From Nocardia abscessus NBRC 100374 (GTDB lineage: Bacteria; Actinomycetota; Actinomycetes; Mycobacteriales; Mycobacteriaceae), in contig NZ_BAFP01000044.1 in the NCBI RefSeq assembly GCF_000308455.1, positions 1 to 64,000 on the forward strand: 64,000 bases of DNA, written 5' to 3'. Position 1 is the stretch's first letter. Each line of letters begins with the position of its first letter. The notes under the pieces are model-generated. The model was not told where the DNA came from, ran no database searches, and saw only the letters and a program-made list of their open reading frames with translations. Positions 27,638 to 37,379 of the stretch are shown piece after piece. A program made the translations under genes and the position numbers.

Positions 27638-29182
27638 ATGTCGACGGTGCGGAGTAGGCGCGGTGCGCTCGTGATGGCGGTGCCGGCCTTGGTCGCTGTC
27701 CTGGTCTCGGGATGCGCCGTCACCCGCACCGAATCGGGTCAGCCGATGCCGGCCGCGCCCACCGGACTGGAGAAGTTCTACGGCCAGGCCGTGCAGTGGG
27801 GAGACTGCGCCGACTTCGGCGGACCCGACGACCGGCTGCCCCCGAGTACCCAGTGCGCGCGGATCACCGTGCCGGTGGACTACGCGGCGCCGGACGGCCC
27901 GACCGCGCAGATCGCGGTGTCCCGGGTCCAGGCGACCGGACGGCGCGTCGGTTCGCTGCTGATGAACCCGGGCGGGCCGGGGGAGTCCGGGCTCGCGATG
28001 TCCTCGCTCGGTAACAAGACGCCGCTGGCCGAGCGCTTCGACCGGGTCGGTTTCGACCCGCGCGGCGTCGGCTCCTCCACACCGCTGATCGTTTGCCAGA
28101 CCCCGCGGGAACAGGACGCCGAGCGCGCCGAGCCCCAGGAGGACTACACCGGGGAGGGCATCGCCGACGCCGAGGCCGACAATCGCCAGTACGCCGACCG
28201 CTGCGCCGAGCGCACCGGGAAGGATTTCCTCGCGCACGTCGGCACCCGCGAAGTGGTGCAGGACATGGACGTCATGCGTGCCGTGCTGGGCGACGCGAAG
28301 CTGACCTACATCGGGTACTCCTACGGCACGAAGATCGGCTCGGCGTACGCGGAGAAGTTCCCGGACCGGGTGCGCGCCATGGTGCTCGACGGCGCCATCG
28401 ACTCCTCGCAGGACCCGGTGCAGGAGTCGCTGCGGCAGGCGGCGGGCTTCCAGAAGGTGTTCGACGCCTACGCCGCGGACTGCGCGAAGCAGCCGGACTG
28501 CCCGCTCGGCGCCGATCCGGCGCAGGCGGTGCCGCGCTTCCGCGCGCTGGTGAACCCGCTGTGGGACAAGCCTGCCCCGACTACCGATCCGCGCGGGCTG
28601 ACCTACGGTGACGCGCTCACCGGCGTGCGCCAGGCGCTCTACACCGACGAGCTGTGGAAGGTGCTCACGCTGGGGTTGTCCGAGCTGCGGGACGGACGCG
28701 GCGACACGCTGCTGGCGCTGGCCGACATCTACGACGGCCGCCGCGACGACGGCAGCTACTCCAACACCACCGACGCGTTCAACGCCATCCGGTGCGTCGA
28801 CGACCCGCGCATCAGCGATCGTGAGGTCACCGCCCGCCAGGACGCGGAGTACCGCAAGGCGGCACCGTTCCTGGACGACGGCCGCGCCACCGGGGCGGCG
28901 CCGCTGGAGCTGTGCACCGCGTGGCCGGTGCCGAACACGAGTGAACCGCACCGTATCTCCGTGACGGGCCTGCCGAAGACAGTGGTGGTGTCCACGACCG
29001 AGGATCCGGCCACGCCGTACCAGGCCGGCGTCGACCTGGCCGCGCAGCTGGGCGCCGCGCTGATCACCTACCAGGGCAACCGGCACACGGTGGCGCTGGC
29101 GGGCGGCGTGCCGTGTGTGGACGACGCGGTCACCGCCTATCTGATCGACCTGACCGAACCCGCTCCCGGCCTCACCTGCTGA
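27638..29182 (+). CDS. exported alpha/beta-hydrolase lipoprotein (CaeA/tripeptidyl-aminopeptidase-like)
   Basis: 514 residues from ATG 27638. A signal peptide ends LVSGCAV (lipobox). The catalytic elbow is [16 protein letters not shown] (GYSYGT), [12 protein letters not shown] follows, and the C-terminal TAP-like domain carries the acid in [12 protein letters not shown] and the His in [10 protein letters not shown]. Homologous to Rv2224c/Rv2223c, cell-envelope serine hydrolases implicated in carboxylesterase or peptidase activity and virulence. One copy here versus two in M. tuberculosis. It sits between panB and glnA2, as expected. Confidence 0.9.
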   Translation: MSTVRSRRGALVMAVPALVAVLVSGCAVTRTESGQPMPAAPTGLEKFYGQAVQWGDCADFGGPDDRLPPSTQCARITVPVDYAAPDGPTAQIAVSRVQATGRRVGSLLMNPGGPGESGLAMSSLGNKTPLAERFDRVGFDPRGVGSSTPLIVCQTPREQDAERAEPQEDYTGEGIADAEADNRQYADRCAERTGKDFLAHVGTREVVQDMDVMRAVLGDAKLTYIGYSYGTKIGSAYAEKFPDRVRAMVLDGAIDSSQDPVQESLRQAAGFQKVFDAYAADCAKQPDCPLGADPAQAVPRFRALVNPLWDKPAPTTDPRGLTYGDALTGVRQALYTDELWKVLTLGLSELRDGRGDTLLALADIYDGRRDDGSYSNTTDAFNAIRCVDDPRISDREVTARQDAEYRKAAPFLDDGRATGAAPLELCTAWPVPNTSEPHRISVTGLPKTVVVSTTEDPATPYQAGVDLAAQLGAALITYQGNRHTVALAGGVPCVDDAVTAYLIDLTEPAPGLTC

Positions 29183-29305
29183 CCTCGGCGGCGGTTGCTG
29201 ACGGGTGACGCCGCACGGTTCGCAGCGGAAAAATCTCACAAACCGGACGATCCGGCTGTGCGGAGTCTTTCGAAAAAATCCAGGTCAGCAATCTTAAGCG
29301 TGTAT

Positions 29306-29321
29306 GTAACACAGATTTAAC
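29306..29321 (+). promoter_or_regulatory. degenerate GlnR-like half-site upstream of glnA2
   Basis: GTAAC-n6-TTAAC matches one a-b pair of the actinobacterial GlnR consensus gTnAC-n6-GaAAC with one mismatch in the b box. The adjoining upstream positions do not form a second good pair. It lies 23 bp before the glnA2 ATG, which would place it over or after the promoter. Confidence 0.3.
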
Positions 29322-29344
29322 GCCGGATGCTTACGCTCGCGGGC

Positions 29345-30682
29345 ATGGATCGCCAGAAGGAATTCGTGCTGCGGACGCTCGAAGAGCGGGACATCCGCTT
29401 CGTACGTCTCTGGTTCACCGACGTCTTGGGTTACCTGAAGTCAGTCGCTATCGCCCCCGCCGAGCTGGAAGGCGCGTTCGAAGAGGGTATCGGTTTCGAC
29501 GGCTCGGCCATCGAGGGCTTCGCCCGCGTCTCGGAGGCCGACATGGTCGCCAGGCCGGATCCGTCGACCTTCCAGGTGCTGCCGTGGGCCACCAGCAAGG
29601 GCCACCAGCACTCCGCGCGCATGTTCTGCGACATCACCATGCCCGAGGGTTCGCCGTCCTGGGCCGACCCGCGCCACGTGCTACGCCGCCAGCTGAACAA
29701 GGCGGGCGATGTCGGCTTCAGCTGCTACGTGCACCCGGAGATCGAGTTCTTCCTGCTGGAGAACGGCCCGCAGGGCGGCGCGCCGGTACCCGCGGACAGC
29801 GGCGGCTTCTTCGACCAGGCCGTGCACGATTCGGCGCCGAACTTCCGCCGCCACGCCATCGACGCGCTGGAGTCCATGGGCATCTCCGTGGAGTTCAGCC
29901 ACCACGAGGGCGCACCGGGCCAGCAGGAGATCGACCTGCGCTACGCCGACGCGCTGTCCATGGCCGACAACGTGATGACCTTCCGCTACCTGATCAAGGA
30001 AGTGGCCATCGACGAGGGCGTGCGCGCGACCTTCATGCCCAAGCCGTTCGCCCAGTACCCGGGTTCGGCGATGCACACGCACATGAGCCTGTTCGAAGGC
30101 GAGACCAACGCCTTCCACGACCCCGACGACCCGCAGAACCTGTCGGAGACGGCGCGCGCGTTCATCGCGGGCATCCTCGAGCACGCCCCGGAGATCAGCG
30201 CGGTCACCAACCAGTGGGTGAACTCCTACAAGCGCCTCATCCACGGCGGCGAGGCGCCCACGGCCGCCTCGTGGGGCCGGTCCAACCGTTCCGCGCTGGT
30301 CCGCGTGCCGATGTACACGCCGAACAAGTCGTCCTCGCGCCGTGTCGAGATTCGCAGCCCAGATTCCGCGTGCAACCCCTACCTGACCTTCGCCGTCCTG
30401 CTCGCGGCGGGTTTGCGGGGCATCGAGAAGGGCTACACGCTGCCGCCGGAGGCGGAGGACGACGTGTTCGCGCTGACCGTCGCGGAGCGGCGCGCGATGG
30501 GCTTCCGTGAGCTGCCCGGCACGCTGGACGAGGCGCTACAGGCGATGGAGCGCTCCGAACTGGTCGCCGAGACCCTCGGTGAGCACGTGTTCGACTTCTT
30601 CCTGCGCAACAAGCGCCGGGAGTGGGCGGACTACCGCAGCCAGGTCACGCCGTTCGAGCTCAAGGAATACCTGGGGTTGTAA
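29345..30682 (+). CDS. glnA2: glutamine synthetase, GlnA2 type
   Basis: 445 residues. I chose ATG 29345 (MDRQKEFVLRTLEERD), the start recalled for the mycobacterial orthologue; an ATG 18 bp upstream is less likely and no Shine-Dalgarno is clear. Signatures: FDGSAIEGFARV in the N domain, PEIEFFLLE for metal binding, ATFMPKPF and the ATP-binding NKSSSRRVEIRSPDSACNPYL. The segment that holds the adenylylation Tyr in GlnA1 reads EAEDDVFALT, with Phe, so GlnE should not modify it. It forms ammonium-dependent glutamine or a related gamma-glutamyl amide. glnE follows 57 bp downstream. Confidence 0.95.
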   Translation: MDRQKEFVLRTLEERDIRFVRLWFTDVLGYLKSVAIAPAELEGAFEEGIGFDGSAIEGFARVSEADMVARPDPSTFQVLPWATSKGHQHSARMFCDITMPEGSPSWADPRHVLRRQLNKAGDVGFSCYVHPEIEFFLLENGPQGGAPVPADSGGFFDQAVHDSAPNFRRHAIDALESMGISVEFSHHEGAPGQQEIDLRYADALSMADNVMTFRYLIKEVAIDEGVRATFMPKPFAQYPGSAMHTHMSLFEGETNAFHDPDDPQNLSETARAFIAGILEHAPEISAVTNQWVNSYKRLIHGGEAPTAASWGRSNRSALVRVPMYTPNKSSSRRVEIRSPDSACNPYLTFAVLLAAGLRGIEKGYTLPPEAEDDVFALTVAERRAMGFRELPGTLDEALQAMERSELVAETLGEHVFDFFLRNKRREWADYRSQVTPFELKEYLGL

Positions 30683-30739
30683 CCCGGGCGATGTCCGTGG
30701 GCGGCGTGCCCCCGGTCCCGGCCATGTAATTTGAGAACC

Positions 30740-33700
30740 ATGGTCCGGCCACCGTCTGCGCGCTCCGCCGTCCCCGGTGTCGGCCGGCTCGGATTGCTCG
30801 AGCCGTCCGCTGCCGCGTCGCTGCGCGAACTTGGCTGGGACAACGTCGAGAGCATCCCCGTGCTGTGGGCGCTGTCCCGCGCACCGGACGCCGACCTCGC
30901 GCTGAGCACGCTCATGCGGCTGCGCGAGAGCATCGGAAACGGTTGGGACGCAATCGATTCGGCGATCCGCGCGGATACGTCGCTGCGCGGCAGGCTGTTC
31001 GCGCTGCTCGGCTCGTCCAGCGCGCTGGGCGATCACCTCGTCGCCGAACCGTCGGCCTGGGAGGTTCTGCGCCGCAAGGAGTTGCCCGAACGCGACGAGC
31101 TGATCGCCGATCTGCTCGCGGTGGTCGAGGCGGAACCCGAGCGGGGGCCGAACGCGGCGCCGCTGCTGCTGCGCGCCGGGATCTCCGGCCCCGAAGTGGT
31201 GGCCTTGCTGCGCCGACGGTACCGGGACCAATTGATGCTGCTGGCCGCGCTGGATCTGGCGGCCACCGTGGAGAACGAGCCCGTGCTGCCCTACCAGGTG
31301 GTCGGCAGGCAGCTCACCGACCTGGCCGACGCCGCCCTGACCGCGGCGCTGGCGGTCGCCGTGGCGCGAGTCTGCAAGGACGCCCCGGTTTCGGTGCGGC
31401 TGGGCGTGCTCGCGATGGGCAAGTGCGGCGCGCGCGAGCTGAACTATGTCAGCGACGTCGACGTGGTTTTCGTCGCCGAACCCGCCGACGCCACCGCCAC
31501 GCGCCTGGCCGCGGAGATGATGAGCGTGGCGAGCCAGGCCTTCTTCGAGGTCGACGCGGCGCTGCGGCCGGAGGGCAAAGCCGGGGCGCTGGTGCGGACG
31601 CTGGATTCGCACGTCGCCTACTACAAGCGGTGGGCACGGACCTGGGAGTTCCAGGCGCTGTTGAAGAACCGCCCGGCGACCGGTGATCTCGCGCTCGGCG
31701 AGCAGTACCGAGCCGCGCTGATGCCGATGGTCTGGCAGGCGTCGGAACGTCCCGACTTCGTCGCCGACGTCCAGGCGATGCGCCGGCGGGTGGAGGATCT
31801 GGTCCCCGCCGACCTGCGCGAGCGTGAGCTCAAACTCGGGCACGGCAGCCTCCGCGATGTCGAATTCGCCGTGCAGCTGTTGCAGTTGGTGCACGGGCGG
31901 GTGGACGAGACGTTGCACGTGCAGGGCACGGTCGAGGCGCTGACCGCGCTGGCCGCGGGCGGGTACGTCGGTCGCGACGACGCGGCCAACCTCACGGCGT
32001 CTTACGAATTCCTGCGGTTGCTGGAACACCGGCTCCAGCTGCAGCGACTACGCCGCACCCATACGCTGCCCGCCGCCGACGACGAGGAAGGTATGCGGTG
32101 GCTGGCCCGTGCCGCGCACATCCGGCCCGACGGCAGACAGGACGCGGTCGGTGTGCTCAGCAGCGAGATCCGCCGGAACGCGGTGCGAGTGCGGCGATTG
32201 CACGCGAAGTTGTTCTACCGGCCGCTGCTGGAATCGGTGGCGCGCCTGGACTCCGACGCGTTGCGCCTGAGCCCTCAGGCCGCGATTCGGCAGCTGGCCG
32301 CTCTGGGCTACGCGGCGCCGGAGCACGCGCTCGGTCATTTGAAGGCGCTGACCGGGGGAGTGTCCCGCAAGGGCCGCATTCAAGCCCTGCTGCTGCCGAC
32401 GCTGCTCGAATGGCTCAGCGACACACCGAATCCCGATGCGGGCCTGCTGGCCTACCGCCGGGTGTCGGAGGGGCTCGCCGACCAGATCTGGTTCCTGCGC
32501 GAACTGCGCGACGAGGGGGCCATCGCGCAGCGGCTCATGATCGTGCTCGGCTCCTCGGAGTATCTGCCCGATCTGCTGATCAACGCGCCCGAGACCATCC
32601 GGATGTACGCCGACGGACCCGGTGGCCCGCTGCTGCTGGGCCCGCAGCCCGACGAGGTGGCCCGGGGCATCCTCACCGCCGCCGCTCGCTACGATGACTC
32701 GAAACGCGCTGTGGCCGCGGCTCGTTCGTTGCGCAGGCACGAACTGGCGCGGGTGGCGTCGGCCGATCTGCTCGGCATGCTCGAGGTGCCGCAGGTGTGC
32801 CGGGCGCTGTCGTCGGTGTGGGTCGCGGTACTCGAAGCGTCGTTGCTGGCGGTGATCCGGGCGAGTGAGGCGGAGCGGGGTGCGCCCGCGCCCGCCGACA
32901 TCGCGGTGATCGGCATGGGCCGGCTCGGCGGCATGGAGCTCGGCTACGGCTCCGACGCGGACGTGCTGTTCGTCTGCGCCCCGCGGCCGGGCGAGGACGA
33001 GACCAAGGCCGTGAGATGGGCCACCGGGATGGCCGACCGGGTGCAGCAGCTGCTCGGAGCGCCGAGCACCGACCCGCCGCTGCACGTCGACGCCGGGCTG
33101 CGTCCGGAGGGGCGCAACGGCCCGCTGGTGCGCACGCTGGCCGCCTACGCCGCGTACTACGAGCAATGGGCGCAACCCTGGGAGGTGCAGGCGTTGCTGC
33201 GCGCCCACCAGGTGGCCGGTGACGAGGCGCTCGGGGTGCGCTTTCTGCACGTCATCGACAAGGTGCGGTACCCGGAGGGCGGTGTGTCGGCCGACGCGGT
33301 GCGCGAGATCCGGCGGATCAAGGCCAGGGTGGACGCGGAGCGACTGCCCCGCGGCGCGGATCCGGCCACGCACACCAAGCTCGGACGCGGTGGCCTGGCC
33401 GACATCGAGTGGACCGTCCAGCTGATGCAGCTGCGCCACGCCCACGAGGTGCCCGGCCTGCACAACACCTCCACGCTGCAAGCGCTGGACGTGATCGAGC
33501 AGACCGAGCTGCTGGACGCCCACGACGTGGCGCTGCTGCGCGACGCGTGGCTGACCGCCACCAACGCGCGCAATGCCCTGGTCCTGGTGCGCGGCAAGCC
33601 GAGCGACCAGCTCCCGGGCCCGGGCCGCCTCCTGTCCGCCGTCGCGCGCGTCGCGGGGTGGCCCAACGACGACGGCAGCGAATTCCTCGACCACTACATG

Positions 33701-33751
33701 CGCGTCACGCGGCGCGCCAAAGCTGTCGTCGAGCGAGTCTTCGGCGCGTGA
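30740..33751 (+). CDS. glnE: bifunctional glutamine synthetase adenylyltransferase/deadenylylase
   Basis: 1003 residues from ATG 30740. Two nucleotidyltransferase modules are visible, each with its acidic G-S/V-D-x-D motif: [15 protein letters not shown] (N-terminal deadenylylase, near residue 236) and [16 protein letters not shown] (C-terminal adenylyltransferase, near residue 735). Each is followed by the paired VDAxLRPEG element and a GlnD/PII-uridylyltransferase-like helical linker. It attaches AMP to a conserved Tyr of type I-beta GlnA when nitrogen is sufficient; the target in this window is GlnA1 at 48896. It is essential in M. tuberculosis. Confidence 0.97.
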   Translation: MVRPPSARSAVPGVGRLGLLEPSAAASLRELGWDNVESIPVLWALSRAPDADLALSTLMRLRESIGNGWDAIDSAIRADTSLRGRLFALLGSSSALGDHLVAEPSAWEVLRRKELPERDELIADLLAVVEAEPERGPNAAPLLLRAGISGPEVVALLRRRYRDQLMLLAALDLAATVENEPVLPYQVVGRQLTDLADAALTAALAVAVARVCKDAPVSVRLGVLAMGKCGARELNYVSDVDVVFVAEPADATATRLAAEMMSVASQAFFEVDAALRPEGKAGALVRTLDSHVAYYKRWARTWEFQALLKNRPATGDLALGEQYRAALMPMVWQASERPDFVADVQAMRRRVEDLVPADLRERELKLGHGSLRDVEFAVQLLQLVHGRVDETLHVQGTVEALTALAAGGYVGRDDAANLTASYEFLRLLEHRLQLQRLRRTHTLPAADDEEGMRWLARAAHIRPDGRQDAVGVLSSEIRRNAVRVRRLHAKLFYRPLLESVARLDSDALRLSPQAAIRQLAALGYAAPEHALGHLKALTGGVSRKGRIQALLLPTLLEWLSDTPNPDAGLLAYRRVSEGLADQIWFLRELRDEGAIAQRLMIVLGSSEYLPDLLINAPETIRMYADGPGGPLLLGPQPDEVARGILTAAARYDDSKRAVAAARSLRRHELARVASADLLGMLEVPQVCRALSSVWVAVLEASLLAVIRASEAERGAPAPADIAVIGMGRLGGMELGYGSDADVLFVCAPRPGEDETKAVRWATGMADRVQQLLGAPSTDPPLHVDAGLRPEGRNGPLVRTLAAYAAYYEQWAQPWEVQALLRAHQVAGDEALGVRFLHVIDKVRYPEGGVSADAVREIRRIKARVDAERLPRGADPATHTKLGRGGLADIEWTVQLMQLRHAHEVPGLHNTSTLQALDVIEQTELLDAHDVALLRDAWLTATNARNALVLVRGKPSDQLPGPGRLLSAVARVAGWPNDDGSEFLDHYMRVTRRAKAVVERVFGA

Positions 33752-33794
33752 CGGTTCCGCTCGCACCAGGTCCTGCGTCTGCGCACGGACGGAT

Positions 33795-34130
33795 TCACGA
33801 GCCGAGGGTGAGGCCGGTGCGAGCCGCCCGCTGTTCACCCCAGTCGTAGAGCGCGGTGAGGACGGGGACGAGGGTGCGGCCTTCGTCGGTGAGGGTGTAC
33901 TCGACCTGCGGAGGCACCGTGTCGAAGACGGTGCGGCGGACCAGGCCGTCGGATTCCAGTTCGCGCAGTTGCTGGACCAGCATCTTCTCGCTGGTGGTCG
34001 GCATCCGCCTGCGCAGCTCGCCGTAGCGGTGCACGCCCTCCTTGAGGTGGGCCAGGATCACCGGCTTCCACTTGCCGCCGATCAGGTCGACGGTCACCTC
34101 CACGGCGCACTGGTAGCGCTTGTCGGGCAC
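33795..34130 (-). CDS. HxlR-family transcriptional regulator
   Basis: 111 residues. A winged helix-turn-helix with VTVDLIGGKWKPVILAHLKEG, YGELRRRMPTTSEKMLVQQLREL and the wing VPPQVEYTLTDEGRTL. Cys8 (RYQCAVE) aligns with the N-terminal redox Cys of HxlR/YodB-type sensors of quinones or electrophiles. It is divergent from the 34247 gene, with a 116-bp shared region, and so probably represses that operon. The inducer is inferred only. Confidence 0.9.
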   Translation of the reverse strand: MPDKRYQCAVEVTVDLIGGKWKPVILAHLKEGVHRYGELRRRMPTTSEKMLVQQLRELESDGLVRRTVFDTVPPQVEYTLTDEGRTLVPVLTALYDWGEQRAARTGLTLGS

Positions 34131-34246
34131 GCGGCGGACCTCCTGGCTACCTACTCACCGAAAAGTGCGTTCTTGTAACACTGTAATCATCACGATTCCA
34201 TGGATGCCGTTCAAATCGACAACCGCAAACATGGAGCGAAACAGCA

Positions 34247-34573
34247 ATGAAGGTCATCGTTTTCGACCGATTCAAGCCCGGCGTCACCCTGGAGACGATC
34301 AACCCGTACCTGCCCGAGGAGGTCGCCAACGTGTGGCGGCTGTGGAAGGCGGGCATCGTCCGGGAGAACTACGCCCGAGCCGACGAGCCCGGCGTGGTCA
34401 TCGTGTTCGAGGTCGACAGCGTCGAGGAGGCGCAGAAGTACGTCGCCGACTTCCCGCTCACCAAGGCCGGGTACCTGGAGTGGACTTACGTCCCGGTGCA
34501 GGCGCCGTTGCCGCTGGAAGCGCTGATGGACCCGGCCGTCGATGTCGCCGAGCCCTACGACCGGACCGCGTGA
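34247..34573 (+). CDS. dimeric alpha-beta barrel protein (muconolactone isomerase-like)
   Basis: 108 residues. The pattern MKVIVFDRFKPGVTLETINPYL, then VVIVFEVDSVEEAQKYVADFP and YLEWTYVPVQAPLPLEALM, is that of small ferredoxin-like stress or muconolactone isomerase-type proteins. No catalytic residue is recognised. It is divergent from the HxlR regulator and its stop abuts or overlaps the isochorismatase-like gene, so it is the first gene of a two-gene operon probably induced by reactive compounds. Confidence 0.75.
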   Translation: MKVIVFDRFKPGVTLETINPYLPEEVANVWRLWKAGIVRENYARADEPGVVIVFEVDSVEEAQKYVADFPLTKAGYLEWTYVPVQAPLPLEALMDPAVDVAEPYDRTA

Positions 34574-34575
34574 GC

Positions 34576-35223
34576 ATGCGACACGCTTTCGGCCTGAGCA
34601 TCCCGCAGACCGTATCCGACGCCTGCGATCCCGCGCGGATGGCGCTGCTCATCTACGACATGCAGGTCGGCATCGTGCGGCAGATCCCGGAGGGGGAGCA
34701 GATCGTCCGCGCGTGCGTGCGGTTGCGCGACGCCGCGCGGGCGGGTGGTTTCCGGGTGTTCTATACCCGGCACATGTCGCTGCCGGTCGCGGCCTCGGGT
34801 GTCGCGCAGCTGCGCTCCGCGATGTCCTGGCAGCGGGTGGACGACCCAGCCGCCCTGCGCTCCAGCTTTCCGCAGGGCTCACCGCAGTTCCAGTTGGTGC
34901 CCGAGTTGACGCCCGGACCGGACGAGGTGGTGTTCGACAAGATCACCATGTCGGCGTTCGCGTCGACGCCGCTGGACTTCGCCCTTCGCGACAGCGGCAT
35001 CGATACCTACGCCGTCGCTGGCATCGCCATGGAAGTGGGCATCGAGCCGACGGTCCGGCACAGCCTGGATCTGGGCTATCTGCCGATCATCGTCCCCGAC
35101 GCCTGCGGGGCGGGCCACCCGGAAGCCGCCGAAAGGTCCTACGCCACTCTGCAATTCGCGGGAGGATCGCTGACCACCGGCACGGCCGCACTGAGCGATC
35201 TGATGAGTCGCCGCACACCGTGA
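34576..35223 (+). CDS. isochorismatase-like hydrolase lacking the usual catalytic Cys
   Basis: 215 residues from ATG 34576; GTG 34570, which overlaps the previous stop, is an alternative start. MALLIYDMQVGIVRQ supplies the first Asp of the triad and VVFDKITMSAFASTPLDFALRD the Lys. At the nucleophile position, where cysteine hydrolases have NVCVEST, this protein has MEVGIEPT, with Gly. True isochorismatases of the PhzD type also lack this Cys, so the protein may hydrolyse a vinyl ether or be a non-Cys member. It is co-transcribed with the barrel protein under HxlR control. Confidence 0.83.
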   Translation: MRHAFGLSIPQTVSDACDPARMALLIYDMQVGIVRQIPEGEQIVRACVRLRDAARAGGFRVFYTRHMSLPVAASGVAQLRSAMSWQRVDDPAALRSSFPQGSPQFQLVPELTPGPDEVVFDKITMSAFASTPLDFALRDSGIDTYAVAGIAMEVGIEPTVRHSLDLGYLPIIVPDACGAGHPEAAERSYATLQFAGGSLTTGTAALSDLMSRRTP

Positions 35224-35339
35224 TGCACGCGACGCGATCCATCCAGTGTTCGGCCGGGCCGCCATCGCGCGAAAGCTCGAACACCCTGCGCCGGTACTCC
35301 GCCGCACCCGCATCGCGCCGACAACCGAGCCGGTGATGC

Positions 35340-35726
35340 TCAGGAGGGCCGCGACCCGCGCGGGGTGGCGGTCCTCCCACCGCAGCCTCGCAGTCGGAAC
35401 GTGCGCTTGCCGATCCCGTCCGGTGCATCGGCCGCGCGTGCCGCCGACCGAGTGCTCGGAGTGTCGGTCAAAGCTTGGAAGCGGTCGACGAACTGGCGTA
35501 TGGCCAGCCGGTCTTCGTCACCGAGCCCGTTCGCGGCGGTGACGGTGACCATGGTGCCGGAGTCGATCCGCAGGATGTCCCAGGCCACCGGCAGGACGGG
35601 CGCGTGCACGCTGCGCCCGTTACTGCTGATCGTGACGGACGAACGGGATACGCCCGGAACGAAGGCCAGGTCTTCGGCGATCTCCGCCGTGAGCGGCCCC
35701 TTCGCGGGAAATTCCTCGACGTACAT
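35340..35726 (-). CDS. HPr-like (PTS phosphocarrier fold) protein without the active-site His
   Basis: 128 residues from ATG 35726. The core SVTISSNGRSVHAPVLPVAWDILRID with SGTMVTVTAANGLGDEDRLAI follows the spacing of HPr (strand, GxxVxA, helix, LxIxxGxxVxVxAxG). However, the phosphorylatable His15 region of HPr is replaced by PLTAEIAEDLAFVPGVS. The C-terminal 40 residues are Arg/Gly-rich and probably disordered. It is divergent from the EEP phosphatase gene. The family assignment rests on pattern alone and could be wrong. Confidence 0.5.
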   Translation of the reverse strand: MYVEEFPAKGPLTAEIAEDLAFVPGVSRSSVTISSNGRSVHAPVLPVAWDILRIDSGTMVTVTAANGLGDEDRLAIRQFVDRFQALTDTPSTRSAARAADAPDGIGKRTFRLRGCGGRTATPRGSRPS

Positions 35727-35853
35727 CCTCGACCTCGTCACGTCGCCGACAGTAGTGAGCCAGTGTAGACACGGCGCGGATCTCACTCGAGCCACACAGA
35801 ACCCACACCTGCGCTCCACCGCGTCTTCGAAGACATTGCCTAGGCTCGACCGC

Positions 35854-36798
35854 ATGCGTAAATGGATGGGCCGGGCATTGCTCGGTGTGGGGTGGTGCGC
35901 TGTCGCTGTGGGCGCCGTCGGGATCGTGCTGCATTTCGGCGCGTGGCAGCAGCGCGGGCTGGTGCTGCTCGCCTCGGGGGCGTCGTACTTGATGCTCGGC
36001 GCGATCGCCGGCGTGGTGCTGCTGCTGATCGCGCGCGGGTGGCGCAGCGCGGCCGTCGCCGGGGTGCTGGCCGCGGCGGTGTTGTGGACGCTGGTGCCCG
36101 TGTTCGTGCCGGAGAGCCGCGCCGCGAGCGGTCCGCAGTTGACCGTCATGCAGTCGAATCTGCTGTTCGGCGGCGCCGATCCGGCCGCCGTGGTGCGCGC
36201 GGTGCGGGACGACCACGTCGACGTGCTGACCGTCGACGAACTGACCGAGGCCGCGATCGAGCGGCTGGCGGGCGCGGGCCTGCTCGGCGAACTGCCCCAT
36301 CGCTACACCGAGCCCACCCGCGACGGCGGGGGCGGCACCGGAATCTACAGCCGGTACCCGTTGCGGGACACCAGGAAGTACGACGGCTACATCCTGCACA
36401 ACATCTCCGCGACGATGGATCACCCGGAACGCGGACCGATCACCGTCTTCGCGTTCCATCCGGTCCCGCCGCCTTTCAATTTCCCCGCCTGGACCGCGGA
36501 GATGCGTAAGACCCGCGAAATCCTCGACGCGCACCAGGGCTCCGCTATCGTCGGCGCCGACTTCAACGCGACCCGCGACCACACCGCCTATCGCGATCTG
36601 TTGCGTGGCCGCTTCGCCTCGGCCGCCGACCAAACCGGGGCCGGTCTGCTGCCCACCTACCCGGAGGACCGCAGCTGGGGCCCGGTCATCGGCATCGACC
36701 ACATCCTGCTGGCCGACGCCACCGCCGAAGACCTGCACAGCCTCACCATCCCCGGCTCCGACCACCGAGCCCTCATCGCTCGAATCCGGCTGCACTGA
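35854..36798 (+). CDS. membrane-anchored endonuclease/exonuclease/phosphatase (EEP) family protein
   Basis: 314 residues from ATG 35854. Residues 1-85 contain three hydrophobic helices; the rest is a DNase I-like EEP domain with LTVMQSNLLFGGADP, IVGADFNATRDHTAYRDLL, VIGIDHILL and GSDHRALIARI. These hold the Asn, Asp and His residues that bind metal and attack phosphodiesters. The topology puts the enzyme domain outside the cytoplasmic membrane. Substrates in such EEP proteins range from phospholipids to nucleic acids. Confidence 0.88.
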   Translation: MRKWMGRALLGVGWCAVAVGAVGIVLHFGAWQQRGLVLLASGASYLMLGAIAGVVLLLIARGWRSAAVAGVLAAAVLWTLVPVFVPESRAASGPQLTVMQSNLLFGGADPAAVVRAVRDDHVDVLTVDELTEAAIERLAGAGLLGELPHRYTEPTRDGGGGTGIYSRYPLRDTRKYDGYILHNISATMDHPERGPITVFAFHPVPPPFNFPAWTAEMRKTREILDAHQGSAIVGADFNATRDHTAYRDLLRGRFASAADQTGAGLLPTYPEDRSWGPVIGIDHILLADATAEDLHSLTIPGSDHRALIARIRLH

Positions 36799-36908
36799 AC
36801 GGCGCTCCGCTATGATGCGCAGGTTCCGGTGTTGCTGATACCGCAGCGTCCGTGGGTGGCCGCCTCAGCGCTGGGCCTGCCGGGTATCGAAAGAGGGGAG
36901 CCCGCAAA

Positions 36909-37349
36909 GTGAGTGATATCGAGCGCCTGCTTCTCCGTCTGTCGGCCTATCTGAGCGAGCACTTTTCGATAGACAGTGCCCGCGAGGTCCGGCGCCAGCT
37001 CGACGCCGTTCGCAATCGCGTTCCTTTCCCGCCGCCGGACACCATCGAGCAGACGCCGTTACGAAACCTGTTCGACTACCTCGAGCTGAAGAGCCATGAT
37101 GCCGTCCTGGGCCGAACCCAATGGTTTCACGGCGAGCTGGCGGAGATCGATCGAGAACTGTTGGCGGCGCTGGCCGAAACTCAGCGCGGTGGCCTGACCG
37201 ACCACGACATCGAAGAGATCGACAGCCTCTTATGGGAGTTGCGCGACCGTATCGACACTTTCGGGCCGATGGACGACGGCCGCTGGCCGCTGCAATGCCT
37301 CATCGCCTACGTGGATGCGAAGATCAAGCGCTCTCTGGAAACGAACTGA
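36909..37349 (+). CDS. conserved hypothetical protein, helical
   Basis: 146 residues from GTG 36909, preceded by GAGGGGA. The sequence is largely helical and charged (DIERLLLRLSAYLSEHF, SAREVRRQLDAVRNRV, LLAALAETQRGGLTDHDIEEID) with no Cys motif or signal. The composition is balanced and protein-like, unlike the other frames here. A longer frame from 36852 adds an unlikely N terminus. Its 3' end borders a pseudogene. Function unknown. Confidence 0.65.
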   Translation: MSDIERLLLRLSAYLSEHFSIDSAREVRRQLDAVRNRVPFPPPDTIEQTPLRNLFDYLELKSHDAVLGRTQWFHGELAEIDRELLAALAETQRGGLTDHDIEEIDSLLWELRDRIDTFGPMDDGRWPLQCLIAYVDAKIKRSLETN

Positions 37350-37379
37350 ACGCCTGGGCTGCTCATCATCTGACTGTGC

